Source: a virus. From it: DNA of 64,000 bases. Where the stretch lies: IMG/VR virus record IMGVR_UViG_3300042731_003040, positions 44,380 through 108,379 of that record, one strand, 5' to 3'. A program made the translations under genes and the position numbers. Shown here piece by piece: positions 37,530 through 44,707 of the stretch. The notes under the pieces were generated by a model. The model saw nothing but the letters and a program-made list of their open reading frames with translations. It had not been told where the DNA came from and ran no database searches. Within the stretch, counting starts at the first letter, position 1. Each line of letters opens with the position of its first letter.

Positions 37530-38540
37530 ATGAGCAAGAAAGAAGAAGGGCTTACTCTTGGGGTAGGTCTAGACATCGGGACCATGAACCTTGTAGGGGC
37601 CCGGGAGGTGGAAGGCAAGACCGTCTTCACACAGGTACGGGACGCCTTTCTGGACCTTGATCCGGAAGCGAAACGATCTCTCAAGATGTCGGGAGTGAAC
37701 TTTCTGGAGAGCAACGGGTCCTTGGTGGTGGTTGGGGACAGTGCCTTGACCATGGCCAACCTTTTCAAGAGGGAGGCTCGTCGTCCTTTGAGTCGAGGGG
37801 TGATCTCGGCTGGGGAACTGGATGCTCAAGAGATCTTGAACGTCTTGTTGCTTGAAGTGGTGGAGCAGGCCCGGGAAGAGGGGGAGCACTGCTTCTACTC
37901 AGTTCCTGCGCCGCCTCTTGATGATCCAGGTCAAGACATCATTTTCCACACTGAGATCTTTCGTAAGATCATCAGGGGGCACAAGTACACGGCGCATCCA
38001 GCCAACGAGGCGATGGCCATCATCTTCAGCCAGTGCGTTGAGGAGCAGTTCTCGGGTTTGGCGGTGAGTTTCGGGGCCGGGATGTGCAACGTGGCCTTGG
38101 CCTACAAGGCTGCTTCTGGAATGGAATTTTCCTTGGCTCGGGGAGGAGACTGGGTGGATTCTCAGTCGGCCCGAGCGGTGGGCAAGACTGCTAGTCAGAT
38201 GTGTGCCATCAAGGAAAAGGGAGTGAACCTGGCTCAACCTCAAGGTAGAGAACAGGAGGCTCTGGCTCTCTACATTCGCTCTTTGATCAACTACTGTCTC
38301 CAGAACATCGTTGCTCAGTTCAAGAAGGTTCGAAACGATGTGTCGTTGCCTGATCCGATCCCCTTTATCGTTTCGGGAGGATCTTCGATGGCCGGCGGGT
38401 TCTTGGAGTTGTTCAAGGATGAGTTCCAGCAGGTCAAAGGGTTCCCCATCGAAATCAGTGAGATTCGAGCAGCCGCCGATCCCATGACAGCCGTGGCCGA
38501 GGGGTTGTTGGTGCTCGCCAAGCAGGAACACGAAGAGTAG
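37530..38540 (+). CDS. Actin/MreB-like ATPase
   Basis: This 336-residue protein has the three ATP motifs of the actin/Hsp70 superfamily in order and spacing: phosphate-1 GLDIGTMN (13-20), phosphate-2 VSFGAGMCNV (179-188) and adenosine IVSGGSSMAGGF (280-291). Other MreB/FtsA-like points are RPLSRGVISAGELDA (85-99), HPANEAMAIIF (156-166) and GGDWVD (205-210). The length equals MreB (about 340). Actin-like proteins polymerise with ATP and move or place cargo in cells. The next gene starts one base after the stop (GTG 38542), so it is translated with neck and tail genes. It lies 35 bases after the Dps-like gene. Whether it polymerises cannot be read from sequence. Confidence 0.82.
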   Translation: MSKKEEGLTLGVGLDIGTMNLVGAREVEGKTVFTQVRDAFLDLDPEAKRSLKMSGVNFLESNGSLVVVGDSALTMANLFKREARRPLSRGVISAGELDAQEILNVLLLEVVEQAREEGEHCFYSVPAPPLDDPGQDIIFHTEIFRKIIRGHKYTAHPANEAMAIIFSQCVEEQFSGLAVSFGAGMCNVALAYKAASGMEFSLARGGDWVDSQSARAVGKTASQMCAIKEKGVNLAQPQGREQEALALYIRSLINYCLQNIVAQFKKVRNDVSLPDPIPFIVSGGSSMAGGFLELFKDEFQQVKGFPIEISEIRAAADPMTAVAEGLLVLAKQEHEE

Positions 38541-38541
38541 C

Positions 38542-39717
38542 GTGTACTACTTTCTCACCAACTCCCTTAGGAACCGTTTGATTCTGGAGCTGCAGGATTC
38601 GTTTTCGAAGCATGCTCTCTACAAAAAGATCGTTCCTAACATCCAGAACAAGTACGCCTTCAAAGAGCGGCCTCAGTTTGGGGTAGTGGTCAAGGGAGCC
38701 AGCGGAAACAAAATCCAGCTCTCGGCGGACAACTTCATTGGGGAAGTACTGAGCCATGTCATGCTGGCGTATGTGGGGGAACATCAGTTTCCCTTGGAGT
38801 GGGTGAGAGAGGACCTGAATAGAGTTAGGGCAGCAGGAGGTTTCCCTTCTCCTCCGGGGATCTACTATATCGAGGTTCTTCAGGCTCCAACCAATCCGAC
38901 AGAGCCTGGGTTTTTCGCTATCGACCCTCTTTACACGCAGCCTGATGAAGCGGTTCTGGTTTTCCAGTCGGGAATTGAGAAAGAGGCCCAGCTTCAGAAC
39001 GTACCCGTTCAGGACACTGTGCGGATCTGGGAGAACAACAAGCGGCTTCTCATCGAGGGAACGGACTACATCGTCAATTATGAGACGGGGGCGGTGGCTG
39101 TCTTGCAGTCGTTCCCTCCTGGGACTACTTGGATTGCTCAATACCGTTATGCTGGGGAGTCCCAAGGTCCTATTCCCTTCTACTGGAACAGGGCGGACTT
39201 CGAGAGCATTCCGGGGGTGGTACTGGCTTTTGGAAAGAGAGCTGTTGAGGGGGATACGGTGGCTGTGGTTGTCTACCAGGATAGGGTAGGCACAGCCAAG
39301 GCTTATGGAGGGCAATTCGAAGCCTCTTTTGATTTGGATGTTATGGCTCGTGATACCGAGCAGGTGGGGGAAATCGCCGACATGATCTTCATGTACCTCA
39401 TGGCGGAGAAGCGTCCGATTCTGAGTGAAGAAGGTCTAGAGATCATGGACGTCTCTATGGGGGGTGAGGCTGAAGAAGTGATGGATGAGAGTGGAGACAA
39501 CTACTCCTATACCGTTTCCATGTCGGTACAGATCCAGTCGGTGTGGGAAATTCATATTCCGCAACCTCTCACCATCAGCAGAGCTACTCCTGTGACAGCT
39601 GCGGGGGATTCCGATCCTTCTCAACCTTCAGGACTTGTGGCCAGGGCGGACAAGCTGTTTTTCCAGACCACCCCCATTCTGGCCAACAGAAATCCAGATT
39701 ACGAACGCATCGGATGA
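38542..39717 (+). CDS. Neck or tail-terminator structural protein (putative)
   Basis: This 391-residue protein starts at GTG one base after the actin-like gene stop. It has a helical N-terminus (RNRLILELQDSFSKHALYKK), a helical/mixed first domain and a beta-rich middle (VPVQDTVRIWENNKRLLIEG, TDYIVNYETGAVAVLQSFPP). A C-terminal half with RDTEQVGEIADMIFMYLMAE and YSYTVSMSVQIQSVWEIHIP follows. Position just before the sheath gene is that of T4-like tail terminator or sheath-stabiliser genes, but sequence identity cannot be judged. No motif is decisive. Confidence 0.5.
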   Translation: MYYFLTNSLRNRLILELQDSFSKHALYKKIVPNIQNKYAFKERPQFGVVVKGASGNKIQLSADNFIGEVLSHVMLAYVGEHQFPLEWVREDLNRVRAAGGFPSPPGIYYIEVLQAPTNPTEPGFFAIDPLYTQPDEAVLVFQSGIEKEAQLQNVPVQDTVRIWENNKRLLIEGTDYIVNYETGAVAVLQSFPPGTTWIAQYRYAGESQGPIPFYWNRADFESIPGVVLAFGKRAVEGDTVAVVVYQDRVGTAKAYGGQFEASFDLDVMARDTEQVGEIADMIFMYLMAEKRPILSEEGLEIMDVSMGGEAEEVMDESGDNYSYTVSMSVQIQSVWEIHIPQPLTISRATPVTAAGDSDPSQPSGLVARADKLFFQTTPILANRNPDYERIG

Positions 39718-39720
39718 ACC

Positions 39721-40155
39721 ATGCCCAAGTACACTTTCGAGTGTGATTCCTGCAACGTTAGGTTCACTCGGACTCTCAAAATGGGAGAACACCTGACCTG
39801 CGCCTGTCCCAAGTGCAGAGAGCAGGTTCCTAGGTTTTGGGATGGACAGGGGTTTTCCTTCGATTTTGCCGAGGGAGGGAAGGCCCCGGCAAACAGTGGG
39901 GTGACCAAGCACGATTATCCGACGGCGGACCAGGCTGTGGGAAGGTCCGCCGACAAACGGTGGGCAGAGTACCGAGAGCGGGAAAAGGTGAAAGAAAAGG
40001 TTCGGGAGAGGGGGGGTTCCAGAGCCTTGAATCGGACAGACTCCCCGGAAATAAACGGAAATCGTAGCTATATCCAGTACACAGCCATAGGAGAAAAGGA
40101 GCTCCAGGGACGTCGGGAAGTGGTGGGTAAGCTTAAGCAGCTAGAGCCTCGATAA
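39721..40155 (+). CDS. FmdB-type zinc-ribbon protein
   Basis: This 144-residue protein begins MPKYTFECDSCNVRFTRTLK with Cys8, Cys11, and then Cys27, Cys29 and Cys32 (CACPKC), the four-cysteine ribbon of the FmdB family. The remaining two thirds are basic and Glu/Arg-rich with NRSYIQYTAIGEKELQGRRE. FmdB-like ribbons are common in phages and their roles are mostly unknown; regulatory and structural roles have been suggested. The start lies 3 bases after the previous stop. It closes the neck cluster before the 120-base gap. Confidence 0.65.
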   Translation: MPKYTFECDSCNVRFTRTLKMGEHLTCACPKCREQVPRFWDGQGFSFDFAEGGKAPANSGVTKHDYPTADQAVGRSADKRWAEYREREKVKEKVRERGGSRALNRTDSPEINGNRSYIQYTAIGEKELQGRREVVGKLKQLEPR

Positions 40156-40167
40156 ACTATCGTTTGA

Positions 40168-40183
40168 CTCTACTAATGTAGAG
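40168..40183 (+). promoter_or_regulatory. Hairpin upstream of sheath gene
   Basis: CTCTAC, loop TAAT, GTAGAG, 13 bases after the stop of 39721. A TTGACT overlaps its 5' arm (40164-40169) but has no matching -10 at 17 bases. May end the neck transcript or mark an operator. Confidence 0.35.
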
Positions 40184-40199
40184 CGGTTCTGCTGCTCAG

Positions 40200-40219
40200 A
40201 TTCAGATGTAGACGTAGAT
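40200..40219 (+). promoter_or_regulatory. Shared intergenic motif upstream of tail sheath
   Basis: ATTCAGATGTAGACGTAGAT, 18 of 20 bases like 10111-10130. CAGATGTAGAC also recurs exactly at 52797-52807. The rest of the 120-base gap (40156-40275) holds TAAAAT at 40240-40245, a fair -10 without a -35, and the AGGAG ribosome site at 40265-40269; no gene is seen in it. Confidence 0.42.
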
Positions 40220-40275
40220 CAAAAGCCCTAGATCCAGATTAAAATTGGCATTTTTCCTGCGAATAGGAGTGTCCA

Positions 40276-43200
40276 GTGTCTCTAGGACCATTGACGACCT
40301 ACGTTCCCCCTGGCATCTACACCCGCACCCTGACCGAGGTCAACGCAGCCAACTTGGTGGCTGGCCTTCGGATCCCCGTTGTCATTGGCGTGGGACAGGA
40401 ACAGCTGGAGCAATCCGACCTGGAAATGGTCAGGGGTAGCTCGGCTACTCTGGACCAGCAAATCGTCAGCGAGGACGTCTCACAGTCTTTCGTGGTGGAC
40501 AACTCCAATCCTCTGGTTCCCGTTCTGGGACCCACGGATGGGACCTTCACGACGGTTCGAGTTCGCAACTACCCCATTGTGGATGGACAGGGCTTTGGCC
40601 GAGTGACCAACGACGTTCGTTCGGTCAGTGCCACGGTCAACGGGACGCCTGTGGCCATCGGAAGTGTGCAGGGTACCAACGGATACATCACCTTCCAGGT
40701 ACCGCCTCAGGTGGGGGACGACGTTCGGGTCACCTATTACTTCCACCGAGGAGACACTGCTTTCACGGATACCGTGTCTGACCAGGTGACTCCGACCACA
40801 GCGGACCTGACCACTCCTGCAGTGGCCAACTTCGCTTTCACGACAGGTATCAGCGACACCTTCGTGATCGGAGTGGATGGTACTGACAGTACCGTTGTCT
40901 TTACCGAGGGCATTCACACAGCTCTAGCCGTCAAGACCATGATCGACGCCGCTCTGATCACTGGATTGACTACGGCAGTCTTCACGGACAACGAAGGCAA
41001 TGACCACGTCACTCTGACGGCGGCTCAGAAGCTGGTGATTGGTACGGGCAACGCTAATGGAGCTTTGGGCTTCACGGCGGGGGCTTCCACCAGTCGAAAC
41101 GTCAACTTCCGGGTGTTCCAGCGTCCTATCGTGGATGGAACGGATGGAGGGATCACCACCACAGACCCAAGCAAGGTTGTGGTGCTAGTGAACAACTCTC
41201 AGGTCATTCCCACTGCTGTGGATGGCACCAACGGAATCGTGACTTTGCCGATGGCCCCTGCGGCTGGAAGCACCGTCACAATTCAGTACTGGGCCAACAC
41301 GTGGCAGGACACCTTCGACTACTTGCCCAACACGCTGGTTTCGACGGTGACCCGTTGCGGGTTCTCGCCTGGTCGTTCGGACTACATCCAGAACCAGGAT
41401 TTCGTCATCTCCAATCCGAGCGAGGATGTCTCGGTGGTCCACTGGGGCTCCAGTGTGGCTGTTTCCTCAGTCCTGAGAACGGCTGGGGCAACCGTCTTCG
41501 ACGAGACGCAGATCCTGGCCTCTTTGGTCGATGACAAGATGTACTTGGCGGAATGCACCCGGGTGGTAGACACCACGGTCGTTCCTGCCGAGACATCTCC
41601 CAATGAGTTCCTGCTCCCGGCTATTCCGACCACAGGCAACGGTCGAGACACGCCGCTTGGGAGCACACTCTACAACACGGTCACCAATGGCCGGATGAAC
41701 CTGAACACGGATCGTCCCGATCTCATCACGGTCTACACTGGTCGAGATCTTCGGGATGCGTTGGGTCGGGATCCCATCGATGTGATCGAAGTGGATGCCC
41801 TCAATCGCCAGATCACGCTCAAGCAGGCCGTTCCTCCAGATCACAACGCCTACGCCACGTTCTGGTATAGCCGTCTGTCTGACGACACCTACGTGCTGAC
41901 CAACAAGGTGGCTGGAGCCGTTGGTACAGGAGAGTACGAGGTATTCAGTTCCGTTCAGAACAACAACCTCTTGCAGGTTCTGTTCGGAAGCAAGACGGCT
42001 ACCGAAGTCATTCAGTGGCCTCGGGGAGTGGAGAGTATTCCAGATGCCTTCCACACGGGTACGGGAACTGGGTCTCCAGTGGCCGAGACTGTCACTGTTA
42101 CCTTCGCTTCTGAGGCAGCCAAGAATGCTGCTTACACTAACGAAGGGGCCGCTCCCTACGAGTTCTTCGCTGGAACTTCGGATCAGTGGGTGACCGTGCT
42201 CAACGGCGTGACCTACCCTACGGACCTGGATACAGCCGTGGTTGGTCGAATCGTTGGGACTCGGGTGGCTGTGGATGGTTCCGACCAGATCACCTTCACC
42301 ACGGGCGTCAACGACGTTCTGAACCTGACCATCGACGGGACGGACTACACTGTGACTTTCTCAGCAGGCGCTACTGCTGTGGGGCCAGTGGGAACGCCTG
42401 GGACGGTCCTTGCTCAGATCGCTGCGGTCATTCCGACCACACCTGAACTGGTTCAGTTGGGTCCCTCGGGATCTGATGTGATGTTCATCATCCCCTCGTC
42501 TTCGACGCCTGCGGCTTTGCCTGGTGGCTTCGACCATGTCTCTGCGGTCAGCGTCCGTCAGGGTACTGCCGAGACGACTTTGGGCTTTGTGCCTTTCCAG
42601 TCGGCCTCGGGGACTCCCACGGCAACCAACAAGCCGGCCACCCTTTTGGGTACGGAGACCGGGGACTTCATCATCACTCTTGGCGTGAACGACGAGTTCA
42701 AGTTCCGGGTCGATGGATTGGAGTACACAGTCACTCTGACGGCGGGCACTCGTACGGCGACCCAGGTGGTTTCGGACATCACGGGTGTGGTTGCTGGGGT
42801 GGCTTCTGTGGGTACCTTGGCCAACTTGGACAAGGTTCGACTCACCAGTACCACCACCAACTCTGGCTCTAGGATCGTCATTCTCGATGGCTCAGCCAAC
42901 GATACGCTGGGCTTCACCGAAGATGATTCGGCGAGCTACACGCCTGTCACGGCTCAGGAAGTGGTCAACGAGCTTCTGGCCACGGCCAGTTTCCAGACCG
43001 ACGGGGTGGCTTACGTTTCCACCATCAATGGAAGCCAGTACGTAACCATTGAGTCCAGTGATGTGGGAGCCACTACCCCATCGGCATCGAGCATCGCTTT
43101 CACGTCGGTTTCCAACTCGGCATTCAACACTACCACGGGTACAGGCATCGAGCCTGGCACCAGTGGAGACAATGGTGAGGACGCTCGGGACATTTACACC

Positions 43201-44535
43201 GTTGCCACGGACCGAACAGACGGCCTGGGTTCTGGTGGAACCGGTGTTCCGGGGCAGACCTACACGGATGCCAAGACGGGCCTGAGATTCACGGTTCTGG
43301 AGTCTGCCACGGGGTCCTACACTCCTGGAGGCACCTTTACTCTGACTGTCAGCCCGACCTGGAAAGTCCATCCTTCGATTCCAAGCCTGCAGTTGGGCGG
43401 TCTCGAAGTCATCGTCACGGACACGGTGGGTGTGGGAGTGGACGACACGGCCAATGTTCAGGCGTTCAATCCTGGTGGTAGCGAGCCAGCTGTCGGAGAC
43501 TTCTACTACATCAGCTATCAGTACCTGAAGCAGGATTTCTCGACTCGGCTGTTCCAAACCTTCAAGGTCATCGAGGCCAACTTTGGTCGTTTGAGTCCTG
43601 AAAACAGGGTCACCTTGGCTAGCTTCCTGGCCATTCTGAATGGTGCGGTCCTCGTGGGTATCAAACAGGTGCTCAAGGAGTCCAACACCAACCAGGCCAG
43701 TGACGCTTCGTTCTTGGCGGCCCTTCAGGAGCTGACCATTCCGCTGCCTGGCAACGTCAAGCCGGATGTATTGGTGCCTCTCACGACCTCTACGACGGTC
43801 TATGGGGCTCTGATGCAGCACTGTGAGGTTCAGTCCAACATTCGCAACCAAGCGGAAAGGATGGGCTTCATTGGGTTCGCTTCGGGAACCTCTCCGATCA
43901 CAGCCCAAACGATTGCCAAGAGCTTGCTCAGCAACCGTATCGTGGCTGTGTACCCGGACTCGGCAGTCATTACTGTGACCAATGAACTGGGTGAGAGCAG
44001 CGAATCTCTGGTTGACGGCACCTTCCTGGCTTCAGCTTTGGCTGGTGCGATCGTCAGCCCGGCTGTGGACGTGGCGACTCCGTACACGAGGCGACAACTT
44101 GTCGGAATCGACCGGCTTCCTCGGGTTTTGGACCCGGTGGAGGCAAGCCAGACAGCAGTGGCTGGTATCACGGTCCTGGAGGATCTCGCAACAACTGTTC
44201 GAGTCAAGCAGGGTCTGACCACGGACATGTCCACGATTCTGACTCGCCTTCCCACGGTGACTCAGATTGCGGACTTCGTGCAGCAACAGTCCCGAGCTAC
44301 CTTGGATGCCTTCGTGGGCACCAAGTTCCTCAGCCAAAGGACGAACGAAGTCGAAGTCTCGATGACTTCTCTGTTCAACCAGATGTTGCAGGCAGAGATT
44401 GTTGGAGGCTTCACGGGAATCAACGCAGAGGTGGATCCCAACGATCCGACCATCATGCGGTTCGAGGCGTTCTACGCTCCGATCTTCCCGCTTTTGTACA
44501 TCGTCCTCACATTCAACCTAAGAGCTAACGTCTAG
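40276..44535 (+). CDS. Tail sheath protein (large, modular)
   Basis: This 1419-residue protein is the probable contractile sheath subunit. The start is GTG with AGGAG 6 bases before it. The N-terminus (LTTYVPPGIYTRTLTEVN) and C-terminal domain (from about 1080: RLSPENRVTLASFLAILNGA, IPLPGNVKPDVLVPLTTSTT, then TRLPTVTQIADFVQQQSRAT and LLYIVLTFNLRANV) follow sheath form. T4 gp18 has 659 residues, so this one is more than double. The extra mass is beta-rich insertions: modules at about 186-264, 665-770 and 785-878 all have a TTGxxDxF-like strand, a VTF strand, a helix and an LGF end. Codon use resembles that of the capsid gene and a strong terminator follows, so high expression is likely. Sheath identity is from form, size class and position before the tube gene. 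Confidence 0.7.
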   Translation: MSLGPLTTYVPPGIYTRTLTEVNAANLVAGLRIPVVIGVGQEQLEQSDLEMVRGSSATLDQQIVSEDVSQSFVVDNSNPLVPVLGPTDGTFTTVRVRNYPIVDGQGFGRVTNDVRSVSATVNGTPVAIGSVQGTNGYITFQVPPQVGDDVRVTYYFHRGDTAFTDTVSDQVTPTTADLTTPAVANFAFTTGISDTFVIGVDGTDSTVVFTEGIHTALAVKTMIDAALITGLTTAVFTDNEGNDHVTLTAAQKLVIGTGNANGALGFTAGASTSRNVNFRVFQRPIVDGTDGGITTTDPSKVVVLVNNSQVIPTAVDGTNGIVTLPMAPAAGSTVTIQYWANTWQDTFDYLPNTLVSTVTRCGFSPGRSDYIQNQDFVISNPSEDVSVVHWGSSVAVSSVLRTAGATVFDETQILASLVDDKMYLAECTRVVDTTVVPAETSPNEFLLPAIPTTGNGRDTPLGSTLYNTVTNGRMNLNTDRPDLITVYTGRDLRDALGRDPIDVIEVDALNRQITLKQAVPPDHNAYATFWYSRLSDDTYVLTNKVAGAVGTGEYEVFSSVQNNNLLQVLFGSKTATEVIQWPRGVESIPDAFHTGTGTGSPVAETVTVTFASEAAKNAAYTNEGAAPYEFFAGTSDQWVTVLNGVTYPTDLDTAVVGRIVGTRVAVDGSDQITFTTGVNDVLNLTIDGTDYTVTFSAGATAVGPVGTPGTVLAQIAAVIPTTPELVQLGPSGSDVMFIIPSSSTPAALPGGFDHVSAVSVRQGTAETTLGFVPFQSASGTPTATNKPATLLGTETGDFIITLGVNDEFKFRVDGLEYTVTLTAGTRTATQVVSDITGVVAGVASVGTLANLDKVRLTSTTTNSGSRIVILDGSANDTLGFTEDDSASYTPVTAQEVVNELLATASFQTDGVAYVSTINGSQYVTIESSDVGATTPSASSIAFTSVSNSAFNTTTGTGIEPGTSGDNGEDARDIYTVATDRTDGLGSGGTGVPGQTYTDAKTGLRFTVLESATGSYTPGGTFTLTVSPTWKVHPSIPSLQLGGLEVIVTDTVGVGVDDTANVQAFNPGGSEPAVGDFYYISYQYLKQDFSTRLFQTFKVIEANFGRLSPENRVTLASFLAILNGAVLVGIKQVLKESNTNQASDASFLAALQELTIPLPGNVKPDVLVPLTTSTTVYGALMQHCEVQSNIRNQAERMGFIGFASGTSPITAQTIAKSLLSNRIVAVYPDSAVITVTNELGESSESLVDGTFLASALAGAIVSPAVDVATPYTRRQLVGIDRLPRVLDPVEASQTAVAGITVLEDLATTVRVKQGLTTDMSTILTRLPTVTQIADFVQQQSRATLDAFVGTKFLSQRTNEVEVSMTSLFNQMLQAEIVGGFTGINAEVDPNDPTIMRFEAFYAPIFPLLYIVLTFNLRANV

Positions 44536-44546
44536 TTCGAAGGACG

Positions 44547-44574
44547 GGGTGCCAAGGGATAGCCTTTGGCACCC
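44547..44574 (+). terminator. Strong terminator after tail sheath
   Basis: GGGTGCCAAGGG, loop ATAG, CCTTTGGCACCC: a twelve-pair stem with one G-T pair, 12 bases after the sheath stop. It is followed by TGTGAGGG, not a T-run, so termination may be partial. Confidence 0.6.
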
Positions 44575-44605
44575 TGTGAGGGTTCCTTCCTAGGGGTCTG
44601 TAAAT

Positions 44606-44623
44606 CCTGTCTTTTTTGGCAGG
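44606..44623 (+). promoter_or_regulatory. Hairpin with T6 loop
   Basis: CCTGTC, loop TTTTTT, GGCAGG, 84 bases before the helicase ATG. Like the hairpin at 29117-29137 it carries a run of six T in the loop. Confidence 0.35.
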
Positions 44624-44627
44624 AGCA

Positions 44628-44656
44628 TTCGCAGGCTAGGGCTCATGTGCTATACA
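44628..44656 (+). promoter_or_regulatory. Candidate promoter of the helicase gene
   Basis: TTCGCA at 44628-44633, a 17-base spacer, then TGC plus TATACA at 44651-44656 (extended -10). It lies 51 bases before the helicase ATG and after the sheath terminator, so the helicase may have its own transcript. Confidence 0.48.
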
Positions 44657-44682
44657 TGAACCTCGTAGGTCTATGCCGTTTT

Positions 44683-44702
44683 GGTGTAATGATCTTATCA
44701 CC
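44683..44702 (+). promoter_or_regulatory. Imperfect palindrome just before helicase ATG
   Basis: GGTGTAATGATCTTATCACC is an imperfect palindrome (7 of 10 positions match). It ends 5 bases before the ATG at 44708 and lies just downstream of the candidate promoter, a typical operator or translational-operator place. Confidence 0.38.
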
Positions 44703-44707
44703 TAGGT

